This document shows, piece after piece, positions 8,695-17,308 of a stretch of 64,000 bases of DNA. The notes under the pieces were generated by a model, which made no database searches, was not told the origin of the DNA, and worked only from the letters and a program-made list of their open reading frames with translations. The position numbers were made by a program, and so were the translations under genes. This DNA comes from CAZYTM01 sp964649725 (lineage in GTDB: Bacteria > Desulfobacterota > Desulfuromonadia > Geobacterales > Geobacteraceae). Location: positions 277,695 to 341,694 of the forward strand of contig CAZYTM010000004.1 of assembly GCA_964649725.1 (NCBI GenBank), read 5' to 3'. Every line of letters starts with the position of its first letter. The first letter of the stretch is position 1.

Positions 8695-10038
8695 TCATTT
8701 AATTGATGTGATGTAACTTCTAATGCCTTCAAGAATGCCCTCAGCAACCGTCTCCTGATAATCTGGGTCACGAAGACGAGACTCTTCACGTTCATTACTC
8801 AGAAAGGCTGTTTCGACAAGTATACTTGGCATATTAGCACCAACAAGTACATAAAAAGGGCCTTGTTTTACACCTAAATTTTTCACTGAGTTAAATTTTT
8901 TGTTTAATCGACGGTAAAGCGACTTCTGAACTTCTTCAGCCAGATGGGCAGAGTCATTGATCTTGTAATTTGCCATTAAGTCAAATAGAACAGCCTGTAA
9001 AAGACTTACTTTTTCTAGTGATGTACCGTTTTCTATAGCCGCAAGTTGAGCCGCTTTTTCAGTTTTTGCTAAATTCAGATAATAGGTTTCAATGCCATTA
9101 GCATGTTTACTCGGTGCTGCGTTAGCATGAATTGATATAAAAAGATCTGCACCAACTTGATTAGCTATGGCTGTACGCTCGGGAAGTTCCAGAAATTTAT
9201 CGGTCTTGCGAGTTAGTACAACATCTAGACCGAGTTCTTCATTGAGAATTTCAGCTAATCTTAGCCCAATTTGCAAGACTACATCCTTTTCACGAGTACC
9301 TCCATGACCAATTGCACCAGGGTCATGTCCACCATGTCCCACATCAACTACTATGCGCCTAATCTTACCTGGGATTTGATGAGAGTTAGCCTTTGTTTTG
9401 ATTTCAGCATCATTGTTACGTACAGGTAATTGCGAAATTGGTGCTGCCTGTAAAGAGAGTGGACGTGCTGATGTTAGAACTTCACGGCGCTCACCCCTTA
9501 AATCAATAATTATTCTAAACGGGTCTGAAAAAGTAAATACTTTAAAATCCTTTATGCTTTCCATGTCTAGTACTACCCTAACCGTATCAGGACGATATTG
9601 TCCAACTCGAGCAGTTTTTAATAGACCATCGCCAATTGGAATATCTTTTACATTTGAACCTATTCGTGCACCATTTATATCTATATATACCCGTGGTGGA
9701 GTTCCATTATCCTTATTTGAAGGCAACTGATGGTATTCAAATTTTACTTCACGATCCATAGAAACAGCTATGCGCGTATAATCAGGGTTTGACCAATAAC
9801 GCATTTCTTTAAGAACAGCTGGGCTAGTAGGTATATTTTTTTCATTTAGTCTGATATCGTTCGAAGTATATTTTTTTTTCTTTAACTTGCTCACTTTATT
9901 CGTAGAAATCTTATTTTTATTGCGGCTCTTTAATGACTGCTTTTTATTTGTATTGGTAATTGATTCTGGTATTACATTTTGCGGCAGCATAAGTACCGCA
10001 ACAAAGGCAATACAAGTCATATGAAGATATATTTGCAT
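8695..10038 (-). CDS. N-acetylmuramoyl-L-alanine amidase (AMIN + Amidase_3), AmiC type
   Basis: 447 aa. An N-terminal hydrophobic segment (residues about 3-20) acts as export signal, followed by a Lys/Asn-rich linker. An AMIN domain covers roughly residues 78-180, which targets septal peptidoglycan or the outer-membrane secretin. The zinc amidase domain starts near 228, with VVDVGHGGHDPGAIG (first zinc His), the EKDVV Glu, SIHANA (His) and LVETAFLSN (catalytic Glu). It cleaves the amide bond between muramic acid and the stem peptide during daughter-cell separation. It sits between mutS, 3 bases upstream, and glnD. Confidence 0.9.
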   Translation of the reverse strand: MQIYLHMTCIAFVAVLMLPQNVIPESITNTNKKQSLKSRNKNKISTNKVSKLKKKKYTSNDIRLNEKNIPTSPAVLKEMRYWSNPDYTRIAVSMDREVKFEYHQLPSNKDNGTPPRVYIDINGARIGSNVKDIPIGDGLLKTARVGQYRPDTVRVVLDMESIKDFKVFTFSDPFRIIIDLRGERREVLTSARPLSLQAAPISQLPVRNNDAEIKTKANSHQIPGKIRRIVVDVGHGGHDPGAIGHGGTREKDVVLQIGLRLAEILNEELGLDVVLTRKTDKFLELPERTAIANQVGADLFISIHANAAPSKHANGIETYYLNLAKTEKAAQLAAIENGTSLEKVSLLQAVLFDLMANYKINDSAHLAEEVQKSLYRRLNKKFNSVKNLGVKQGPFYVLVGANMPSILVETAFLSNEREESRLRDPDYQETVAEGILEGIRSYITSIK

Positions 10039-10041
10039 ATT

Positions 10042-12660
10042 TCAAATCATCCTTTTCAACTCATCTAAAAGCATCAAAGCTTGCAATGGGGTAATATTTG
10101 AGATGTCAATTTCACTCAGACGTAGTCGCAGAGCATTACCTTTATCTTCGAACAATGACAATTGATCATCCAAAATGATTGTGCTCCCTTTTCTCCCTCT
10201 TGCTATACGTGGCTGTCCGCTATCTGTAAATTCACCGTTTTCAAGGTTCACAAGAATTTCCTTGGCTCGCTCTACTACCTCTTGTGGAAGGCCTGCCAAT
10301 CGACCAACCTGGATGCCATATGAATGAGATGCCCAACCTGAAACAATTTTGCGCAAGAAAATTATCTGATCCTGCCACTCCCTGACAGCAACATTGAAAT
10401 TTTTTACTCTTGGTTTCGTTACAGCTAGTTCAGTAAGTTCGTGATAATGTGTTGCAAATAGTGTCTTTGCTCTGTGTTCATTTGAATCGTGTAAATATTC
10501 TGCAACTGCCCAAGCAATAGAGATACCATCAAAAGTTGATGTCCCCCTCCCGATTTCATCAAGAATAATCAGACTTCCTGGGGTTGATTGTCGCAGAATT
10601 GTTGCTGTTTCAGTCATCTCCACCATAAATGTTGACTGACCCCTTGCTAGATTGTCAGATGCTCCAACTCTAGTAAATATCCTATCAACAATCCCAATTT
10701 TAGCCTCGGCAGCAGGGACATAACATCCAATCTGCGCCATAAGAGTAATAAGAGCAACTTGGCGGAGGAATGTAGATTTACCAGCCATATTAGGGCCAGT
10801 AATAATTAATAGTTGATTCTCTTGGTTATCAAGAAGGACGTCATTAGGGACAAACCGTTCACCAAAATCCATGGCCTCAACAACAGGATGTCGACCATCA
10901 GTTATTGAAATCATATCGGAACAATCTACCTGAGGCCTACAATAACCACGATTATGAGCAATATCTGCAAAACATAAAAGGATATCAAGCGCTGCTAACT
11001 TTTCAGCTGTTAATGCTATCGCTTTGCCTTGCGCAACTGCGTTTAGTCTAATCTTTAGAAAAAGTTCATACTCTCTGTCAATAATTCTTTCTTCAGCACC
11101 GATAACTTTATCTTCGTATTCCTTAAGTTCTGGGGTTATATAACGCTCTGCATTAGTTAATGTCTGACGGCGACAATAGTCTATGGGGATATTAGCAAGA
11201 TTGGCTTTCGTTACCTCAATAGAATAGCCAAACACTTTGTTGTATCGAATCTTTAGCGAACTTATTCCCGTACGCTGACGCTCCTTTGCCTCTAAACGAG
11301 ATATGAACCCCTTGCCTTCTCTGCTGATTGATCTCAGATCATCAAGCAGTTCATCATATCCATCAGCAATAAACCCACCTTCTCTCAAGGTTAATGGAGG
11401 GTTGCATATCAGTGCCCTACTAATTAGTTCCATCAGTTCTGGTAGGGAATCTAGATTGTCATTGAGATGCTTCAATAAAGGCGAGTCAACCTTACTTAAC
11501 AATTCTTGCACTTTTGCTACTTGTTGCATTGATTCAAGCAGTGACACCAAATCACGTGCATTTGCAGTTGCCATGCTTATTCTACCATTTAGACGCTCTA
11601 GATCATTTACCCCTTTTAATGCTTTTACCACATCAGCACAAAAATCAGGTTTATTCATCAATTCTGCAATCGCATCCTGCCTAAGAATAATAGTACTAGA
11701 ATCGGTCAATGGGAAATTGAGCCACTGCCTGAGCATACGTGAGCCCATTGCTGTAACAGTTCGGTCAAGTACAGATAATAGTGAACCTTTACGTTTTCCG
11801 TCAGACAAACTAGAAGTTAATTCTAGATTACGACGTGTAGTCTCATCGAGTACTAGAAAGTCAGAAACTGCATATGGGGTTAGTTTATTAATATGTGTCG
11901 CATTATCTTTTTGCGTATCATGAAGATAATGTAGTACAGCACCAACAGCCAAAATCGCACTGTTCAACCTTTGGCAACCTAGTGCTTCAGGTGTTGCACC
12001 ATTGAACTGATCTGAAATCTTGCGACAAGAATAATCTAGATCGTAAACCCAATCATCTATGAATGTAACATGATAATTTGAAGCATTATCAGTTATATCT
12101 AACAAATCTTTATTATTACGATAGCTAGCAGGTACTATAATTTCACGTGGATTAATTGCAGAAGTCTCAGATTTGACAGATACAAGCCCATCTATTTCAG
12201 TAACTTTAAATTCACCTGTTGACAAGTCTAAATAGGCAAATCCCCAACATTCATATTTACCTCGATATAGTGCTAACAAGTAATTATTATCATTAGGTGA
12301 AAGACATTCTTGAGCTAAAACCATACCCGGCGTTATTATCTTAACAACCTCACGCCTTACAATCCCCTTAGCGATTTTTGGATCTTCAACCTGCTCACAA
12401 ATTGCAACTTTTTCTCCTGCTTCGACAAGTTTAGCTATATATGGTCCTGATGAATGAAAAGGAATCCCACAAAGTGGCACACTATTACCGTTAGTATTTT
12501 TATTCCGAGTTGTTAATGCAATATCTAATATTTTTGATGCCTTTACCGCATCATCATTAAACATCTCATAAAAATCACCAAGTCGAAAAAAAAGAATAGC
12601 ATCTGGATGCTGGCTTTTCATATCCAGATACTGTCTCATCATAGGTGTTATATCAGACAT
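10042..12660 (-). CDS. mutS: DNA mismatch repair ATPase MutS
   Basis: 872 aa, typical of MutS1. The N-terminus contains the mismatch-reading FYEMF motif (residues about 30-34) with the Phe and Glu that contact mispaired bases. The connector, lever and clamp domains follow. The ABC-type ATPase has Walker A GPNMAGKST near 620, the Walker B segment LIILDEIGRGTST and a signature-like region ASDNLARGQSTFMVEM. The C-terminal dimerisation helix ends in LDELKRMI. The start is ATG 12660 with an AGGGG site. It is the first gene of the mutS-amiC-glnD-xerD-apgM run. Confidence 0.97.
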   Translation of the reverse strand: MSDITPMMRQYLDMKSQHPDAILFFRLGDFYEMFNDDAVKASKILDIALTTRNKNTNGNSVPLCGIPFHSSGPYIAKLVEAGEKVAICEQVEDPKIAKGIVRREVVKIITPGMVLAQECLSPNDNNYLLALYRGKYECWGFAYLDLSTGEFKVTEIDGLVSVKSETSAINPREIIVPASYRNNKDLLDITDNASNYHVTFIDDWVYDLDYSCRKISDQFNGATPEALGCQRLNSAILAVGAVLHYLHDTQKDNATHINKLTPYAVSDFLVLDETTRRNLELTSSLSDGKRKGSLLSVLDRTVTAMGSRMLRQWLNFPLTDSSTIILRQDAIAELMNKPDFCADVVKALKGVNDLERLNGRISMATANARDLVSLLESMQQVAKVQELLSKVDSPLLKHLNDNLDSLPELMELISRALICNPPLTLREGGFIADGYDELLDDLRSISREGKGFISRLEAKERQRTGISSLKIRYNKVFGYSIEVTKANLANIPIDYCRRQTLTNAERYITPELKEYEDKVIGAEERIIDREYELFLKIRLNAVAQGKAIALTAEKLAALDILLCFADIAHNRGYCRPQVDCSDMISITDGRHPVVEAMDFGERFVPNDVLLDNQENQLLIITGPNMAGKSTFLRQVALITLMAQIGCYVPAAEAKIGIVDRIFTRVGASDNLARGQSTFMVEMTETATILRQSTPGSLIILDEIGRGTSTFDGISIAWAVAEYLHDSNEHRAKTLFATHYHELTELAVTKPRVKNFNVAVREWQDQIIFLRKIVSGWASHSYGIQVGRLAGLPQEVVERAKEILVNLENGEFTDSGQPRIARGRKGSTIILDDQLSLFEDKGNALRLRLSEIDISNITPLQALMLLDELKRMI

Positions 12661-12790
12661 AAAACCCCTTGATCATTAGTCATTCGGACATCAATCCTAA
12701 CAAAATGAGCTATTATTGTAAAATAAAAACCAGAATAACAGCTATTGACTAAACTCTAATACATGTAAATATAAATCTGTTTATTATATA

Positions 12791-12828
12791 AATAAGGGGT
12801 TAGCCCTAAATTTGGCTAACCCCTTATT
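12791..12828 (-). terminator. Rho-independent terminator of tRNA-Cys
   Basis: A 15-bp perfect stem, AATAAGGGGTTAGCC / GGCTAACCCCTTATT, with an 8-base loop, placed 4 bases after the 3' end of tRNA-Cys on the minus strand. The stem ends are A/T-rich, giving a short U-tract. Confidence 0.8.
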
Positions 12829-12832
12829 TTAC

Positions 12833-12907
<75 letters not shown>

Positions 12908-12958
12908 ATTTATTAATTTAAATAAGTAATGCACTTACTATCTGTATCAGAATAAAAA

Positions 12959-12987
12959 TTTATATCGCTTCCAAATTGTTATGTCAA
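12959..12987 (-). promoter_or_regulatory. Sigma70-type promoter of tRNA-Cys
   Basis: Read on the minus strand, TTGACA (12982-12987) is followed after exactly 17 bases by TATAAA (12959-12964). The start of transcription would be about 45 bases upstream of the mature tRNA. Confidence 0.7.
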
Positions 12988-13002
12988 TGAATATTTATCG
13001 AA

Positions 13003-13626
13003 TCAGCGCGCAATAATTCGCATGAATTTAACAATATAGTCTATACCAGACCATAATGTAATTACGGTAGCAATCCATAAGTAAAACATGCCAACATTGA
13101 ACATATTGACAAATAAGTAGGGATGTTTAACTGAAAAGAACCAGTAATAATCATAATGTAGGAGTAACCCTAAAATAGCAACGATTTGAAATATAGTTTT
13201 GAACTTACCCAACTCACTTGCGGGAATAACAATACCTTCAGTTGAAGCTACACCTCGAAGCCCAGTAATAATTATTTCTCTACTAAGAATTATTAATACC
13301 ATCCAAGATGGGATATTACCGTACGGTAAAAGCATGATCAGTGCGGCCATAACAAGTAATTTATCAGCAATAGGATCAAGAAATTTACCGAAAATAGTAA
13401 CGATTCCCATTCGACGAGCAAGATATCCATCAAGCCAATCTGTTATTGATGCAATTGCAAACAATGCCGCAGCCCAAAAACCAGCCCATAATGATTGTGC
13501 TGTCTGATGGGAGCTATGGTTAACTGGTGGGCTTAGAAGTAAAATAAGAAGTGGTACCACAGCAATTCGCAACAATGTCAGAATATTAGGAAGATTCCAT
13601 ATGCTTTGTTTATAAGAATTTGACAT
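13003..13626 (-). CDS. pgsA: CDP-diacylglycerol-glycerol-3-phosphate 3-phosphatidyltransferase
   Basis: 207 aa multi-pass membrane enzyme that makes phosphatidylglycerol phosphate, the first committed step to phosphatidylglycerol and cardiolipin. The CDP-alcohol phosphatidyltransferase motif D-x2-D-G-x2-A-R-x8-G-x3-D-x3-D is complete in TDWLDGYLARRMG and GKFLDPIADKL (about residues 63-87). About five to six hydrophobic segments are visible. It lies just downstream (5 bases) of a lytic transglycosylase gene and ends about 95 bases before tRNA-Cys. The start is ATG 13626. Confidence 0.92.
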   Translation of the reverse strand: MSNSYKQSIWNLPNILTLLRIAVVPLLILLLSPPVNHSSHQTAQSLWAGFWAAALFAIASITDWLDGYLARRMGIVTIFGKFLDPIADKLLVMAALIMLLPYGNIPSWMVLIILSREIIITGLRGVASTEGIVIPASELGKFKTIFQIVAILGLLLHYDYYWFFSVKHPYLFVNMFNVGMFYLWIATVITLWSGIDYIVKFMRIIAR

Positions 13627-13631
13627 AGCGA

Positions 13632-14255
13632 TTAATCGTTTTGATATGATTTTCTATAGGTAAGAACTTTAGCCACATAATTTCTAGTTTCTCCATATGG
13701 AGGTATCCCTCCATATTGTGCAACCCTGGAAAGCCCCGCATTATAGGCAGCCAGTGCAAGCGACACATCCCCCCTGAACGTATCAAGAAGAAACTTCAGA
13801 TAACGAACTCCACCCCTTATGTTATCTGCCGGATCAAATGAATTATTTACTTTTAAACCTTGAGCAGTTTTTGGCATCAATTGCATAAGCCCTTGTGCAC
13901 CTTTTCTTGAAACAGCATGTGGATTATAACCTGATTCAGCGTGGATTACAGCTTTTACAAGTGACTTGTCAACACCAAATTCTAATGCGCATGAATTAAT
14001 TATTGGGTCGAATTCAGCAGGGTCAGTCACATAACCCTTCAGCTTAAATGTTGTCCGGAGTTTTTTGTCTTTCTTAATATCTCGAATAAATATTTTAAAC
14101 CTTTTATCTGTTGGAACGTCAGTAAAATGTACGATTCCACTCTCATCTTCATATCGATAAATATCAGCATAAGCTGGAATCAATTTTAACAAACTATTTC
14201 CGCCAAAAAAATATATTACAAAAATCAATGCGTTAAATATATATAAGTTTCTCAT
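13632..14255 (-). CDS. Exported lytic transglycosylase with N-terminal DUF4124 domain
   Basis: 207 aa from ATG 14255. A hydrophobic signal (NLYIFNALIFVIYFFGG) ends near AYAD. A short DUF4124-type segment follows (IYRYEDESGIVHFTDVP), then an SLT/goose-lysozyme-like domain with catalytic Glu in VIHAESGYNPHAVS, the GLMQLMPKTA motif and AYNAGLSRV. It cleaves the muramyl-glucosaminyl bond, forming 1,6-anhydro ends. An upstream in-frame TTG at 14312 would add 19 residues but has no ribosome binding site. The DUF4124+SLT pairing is common in delta- and gammaproteobacteria. Confidence 0.85.
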   Translation of the reverse strand: MRNLYIFNALIFVIYFFGGNSLLKLIPAYADIYRYEDESGIVHFTDVPTDKRFKIFIRDIKKDKKLRTTFKLKGYVTDPAEFDPIINSCALEFGVDKSLVKAVIHAESGYNPHAVSRKGAQGLMQLMPKTAQGLKVNNSFDPADNIRGGVRYLKFLLDTFRGDVSLALAAYNAGLSRVAQYGGIPPYGETRNYVAKVLTYRKSYQND

Positions 14256-14331
14256 GTTTAATGTATATCCCAAACAACATGTCAATTCAAGTACTAATCT
14301 TCTTATCCACAAGATAAACCATCAAAATACC

Positions 14332-14360
14332 TTGACAAATTGGTATATAGGGTAAATAAT
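14332..14360 (+). promoter_or_regulatory. Likely sigma70 promoter of nadB
   Basis: TTGACA at 14332-14337 is followed after 17 bases by AATAAT (14355-14360). A perfect DnaA-box-like TTATCCACA lies just upstream at 14303-14311 and could be coincidental. Confidence 0.5.
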
Positions 14361-14411
14361 TTAAGTCTTATTAAGCTTCAGACTTAAATATCAGTGATTT
14401 ACGGAGAGATC

Positions 14412-16007
14412 ATGAAAATTGTGAGTGATTTTTTAGTAATTGGCAGTGGGATTGCTGGTCTTTCTTTTGCTTTACAAGCTGCTAAACATGGCACAGTCGC
14501 GCTTGTAACTAAGCGTGAGATAACAGAATCTGCAACTAATTACGCCCAAGGAGGGATTGCCTCTGTTTTTTCTAACGAAGATACTTTCGATGCCCACGTT
14601 GAAGATACCATTGTTGCGGGTGCTGGTATTTGCAATGAAGATGTTGTTAGAATGGTTGTTGAAGAAGGGCCAAAAATTATTAACAATCTAATTGATTGGG
14701 GGGTTAAATTTACTACAAGTGGTGATTCATATGATCTTACCCGTGAAGGTGGTCATAGTCAAAGACGTATTCTTCATGCCGACGATGTCACAGGTCGTGA
14801 AATCGAACGAGCACTTGTGGAGGAAGCTCTTTCAAATTCCAATATAAACGTTTTTGAATACCATATTGCTATAGATTTAATTACTGAAGCAAAAGTACTT
14901 CGTCGCAAAGTCAAGCCCAATAGATGTCTTGGAGCTCACGTTCTTGATATTGACCAAGGTTTAGTAAAAACTTTTGCTGCAAAAATAACTCTTCTTGCTA
15001 GTGGTGGAGCCGGGAAGGTATATCTCTATACCTGCAACCCAGATGTTGCTACTGGGGATGGTGTTGCGATGGCCTATCGGGCTGGGGCTACAGTTGCAAA
15101 TATGGAATTCATGCAATTCCATCCAACAACTCTATTTCACCCTCATGCGAAATCCTTTCTTATATCCGAAGCTGTAAGGGGAGAGGGTGCTGTGTTACGG
15201 CGCCGAGACGGCACTGCTTTTATGGAAAAATATCACTATCTCAAAGATCTTGCCCCTCGAGATATTGTTGCTAGAGCAATTGACAATGAAATGAAAAAGT
15301 ATGGTGATGATTGCGTTTATCTCGACATAACTCATAGGGAACCTGAGTATATTGTGAATCGTTTCCCCAATATTTATCAAACTTGCCTTGAATATGGACT
15401 TGACATGACTAAAGAAATTATTCCTGTCGTGCCTGCAGCTCATTACCTTTGCGGTGGTGTCGCTGTCAACATGAATGCCGAGACAGACATTCAACATCTA
15501 TATGCGATCGGCGAAGTTGCCTTTACAGGTTTGCATGGTGCTAACCGCTTGGCTAGCAACTCTCTACTAGAAGCAGCGGTATATGCTGGCAGAGCATATC
15601 GTCATGCCGTAAATCAGATTATCACCATGGAATTTACTTCACCAGAGATTCCCGAATGGGATTCGGGTACGGCTACTAATAGTGATGAAATGGTTGTAGT
15701 ATCTCAGAACTGGGATGAAATTCGTCGTTGTATGTGGAATTATGTTGGAATTGTTCGCTCTGACAATAGACTTGAGCGCGCTATGAATCGTATTCGCTTA
15801 ATTCAAGAAGAAATAGACGATTATTATTGGGATTTTCATATTACCTCAGATCTTATCGAACTTCGTAATATTGCCACAGTAGCAGAGTTGATTATCCGTT
15901 GCGCGCAACAACGTAAAGAATCTAGAGGGTTGCATTACACTATTGATTATCCTGAACGTGATGAAATCCACTGGGGAAAAGATACCTATTTAAAAAAACA
16001 TTTCTGA
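14412..16007 (+). CDS. nadB: L-aspartate oxidase
   Basis: 531 aa FAD enzyme that oxidises L-aspartate to iminoaspartate, the first step of NAD synthesis. The dinucleotide motif VIGSGIAGLS is near residues 9-18, with YAQGGIASV and GGHSQRRILHADD in the active-site region. RDIVARAIDNEM and the C-terminal HGANRLASNSLLEAAVYAGR block are typical of the fumarate reductase/NadB flavoprotein family. The start was set at ATG 14412 because GGAGAG at 14403-14408 is well placed. The upstream in-frame GTG at 14394 lacks a site. It leads the plus-strand group nadB-aroQ-DAHPS domain; the next gene begins 8 bases after the stop. Confidence 0.95.
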   Translation: MKIVSDFLVIGSGIAGLSFALQAAKHGTVALVTKREITESATNYAQGGIASVFSNEDTFDAHVEDTIVAGAGICNEDVVRMVVEEGPKIINNLIDWGVKFTTSGDSYDLTREGGHSQRRILHADDVTGREIERALVEEALSNSNINVFEYHIAIDLITEAKVLRRKVKPNRCLGAHVLDIDQGLVKTFAAKITLLASGGAGKVYLYTCNPDVATGDGVAMAYRAGATVANMEFMQFHPTTLFHPHAKSFLISEAVRGEGAVLRRRDGTAFMEKYHYLKDLAPRDIVARAIDNEMKKYGDDCVYLDITHREPEYIVNRFPNIYQTCLEYGLDMTKEIIPVVPAAHYLCGGVAVNMNAETDIQHLYAIGEVAFTGLHGANRLASNSLLEAAVYAGRAYRHAVNQIITMEFTSPEIPEWDSGTATNSDEMVVVSQNWDEIRRCMWNYVGIVRSDNRLERAMNRIRLIQEEIDDYYWDFHITSDLIELRNIATVAELIIRCAQQRKESRGLHYTIDYPERDEIHWGKDTYLKKHF

Positions 16008-16014
16008 GGCATAT

Positions 16015-16302
16015 ATGACTATAGATGATTTACGTCAAGAAATTGATAGAATAGATAGTGAATTGTTGAAAATATTTAACAGGCGAGCAACATTAGCTTT
16101 ACAAATTGGAACGATAAAAAAAGGGTTAAATCTGCCGATTTATGACCCTAGTCGCGAAAAGTTTATATTTACTCGAATGTTAAACGAAAATCTTGGTCCC
16201 TTAGATGATCAGGCAATTGTCAGATTATTTGAAAGGGTAATTGATGAATCTAGACGTTTAGAACGTATAATGACAAATAAAGACAGTATTACAATAGAGT
16301 AA
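16015..16302 (+). CDS. Monofunctional AroQ-type chorismate mutase
   Basis: 95 aa, the size of a free-standing all-helical AroQ domain converting chorismate to prephenate for Phe and Tyr synthesis. MTIDDLRQEIDRIDSELL carries the N-terminal Arg (R7) and I-D-x-I-D pattern, and RRATLALQIGTIK and YDPSREKFIFTRM carry further active-site Arg, Lys and Glu/Arg positions. In many bacteria this domain is fused to prephenate dehydratase or DAHP synthase; here it stands alone. It is followed 13 bases later by a separate DAHP synthase regulatory-type domain. Confidence 0.9.
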   Translation: MTIDDLRQEIDRIDSELLKIFNRRATLALQIGTIKKGLNLPIYDPSREKFIFTRMLNENLGPLDDQAIVRLFERVIDESRRLERIMTNKDSITIE

Positions 16303-16315
16303 ATGGAGTGAGGTT

Positions 16316-16525
16316 ATGTTGATAATAATGAAAAAAAGCGTTGATGACTCTGCGCTTGATCAAGTAAAAGAGTTTTTAATTTCACATAATTTTGATATTC
16401 ATCAGTCAACTGGTGCCAACAGAATAATCATTGGTGTTATTGGTGATACAGAATCAATTGATATTGATCAGGTTGAAAAAATGTTGGGAGTACTTCAAGT
16501 TATAAGAATAAATAAAGAAGATTAA
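16316..16525 (+). CDS. Free-standing ferredoxin-like regulatory domain of DAHP synthase (AroF N-terminal domain), no catalytic barrel
   Basis: 69 aa. The pattern M-L-I-I-M-K at the start, an amphipathic helix (ALDQVKEFLISHNF), then NRIIIGVIGD and a closing VLQVIRI matches, in order and spacing, the N-terminal ferredoxin-like (ACT-like) domain of Thermotoga-type DAHP synthases. In that enzyme the domain mediates tyrosine feedback control. Here the protein stops where the linker to the TIM barrel would begin, and the next 30 bases lead into a convergent gene, so no barrel follows in any frame. GGAG lies 7 bases before ATG 16316. It could act in trans on AroQ or on a DAHP synthase elsewhere, or be a remnant. 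The match is recalled from family knowledge, not searched. Confidence 0.7.
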   Translation: MLIIMKKSVDDSALDQVKEFLISHNFDIHQSTGANRIIIGVIGDTESIDIDQVEKMLGVLQVIRINKED

Positions 16526-16555
16526 TCCCTTAGTAATATAAGCTATAGTAATAAT

Positions 16556-17281
16556 TTATCGAAGCAGTCTATAGAGATATACAAATGTTCCGCCAACAGA
16601 AATTCCAGCTAATAGCCCAGATATCTGATTAACCATAAGCGAGAAGGCAATTCTGTTTTTAAATAAATCCGTAGTTTCTGCAATCAGGTTATTTGTCGCA
16701 AATATGTGCCAATCTTCGTCCCAACAAAATACTTGAAGATATAATTCAGAACCTTTCCAAAGAAATAGAAAAAGAAAAACTATACCAAATGCAAAAAATC
16801 CTTTTGAAATAACTGAATCTTTTATCTGTATATATATCTTTCTTATCATATCAATATTTATTATTGACAAAAAAACCCAGGTTGCGTTTTCTATCATTTT
16901 AATTTGACGAAGAATTGCATATGTCGGATCTGGATTAATAAAAATAAACGCCGAAGAAAATACAATAATCAAGAGGGTCCCGACAAAAACCGCTAACTTA
17001 CTACCTCCTATTTCTAATGTTCTACTAAATACATAATATTCTTGAAACCCATGAGTCATTACCATAATTGCAACAGTCCCAACTATATAATGAATTGCTG
17101 TTAGCCCAGTATAATCAGCCCATGGAGCTAACAAGTATGCTTGGCTAATAAAAATAAGGAAAAAACCTATAGAGATACTGGTCCAAACCCTTGCATTACC
17201 TATACTGAAAGAGAAACTTATTACACCAGCAAGAAACCATATGATCACCTGTATTAATTCAATAGTTTTTATATCTTCCAT
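16556..17281 (-). CDS. Seven-helix integral membrane protein of unknown function
   Basis: 241 aa with seven clear hydrophobic segments (about residues 9-28, 33-52, 59-79, 95-115, 131-147, 160-184 and 214-238). No enzymatic motif is recognised. The last loop before TM7 contains VFCWDEDWHIFATNNLIAE, which could face the periplasm. It follows the gene at 17309 by 27 bases and has a strong GGGGGG ribosome binding site, so both are probably one operon. It ends only 30 bases from the convergent DAHPS-domain gene. I do not recognise a named family. Confidence 0.75.
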   Translation of the reverse strand: MEDIKTIELIQVIIWFLAGVISFSFSIGNARVWTSISIGFFLIFISQAYLLAPWADYTGLTAIHYIVGTVAIMVMTHGFQEYYVFSRTLEIGGSKLAVFVGTLLIIVFSSAFIFINPDPTYAILRQIKMIENATWVFLSIINIDMIRKIYIQIKDSVISKGFFAFGIVFLFLFLWKGSELYLQVFCWDEDWHIFATNNLIAETTDLFKNRIAFSLMVNQISGLLAGISVGGTFVYLYRLLR

Positions 17282-17308
17282 ATCCCCCCCACTATTTACC
17301 AGTAAGTA

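Noticed and set aside
11303..11923. 206-codon plus-strand frame opposite mutS
   Set aside because: It is antisense to conserved mutS sequence, Ser-rich, and without start signals, as are other long antisense frames such as those opposite korB and acnB.
14303..14311. Single perfect TTATCCACA DnaA box upstream of nadB
   Set aside because: A lone 9-mer is expected by chance in AT-rich DNA of this length and has no companion boxes.
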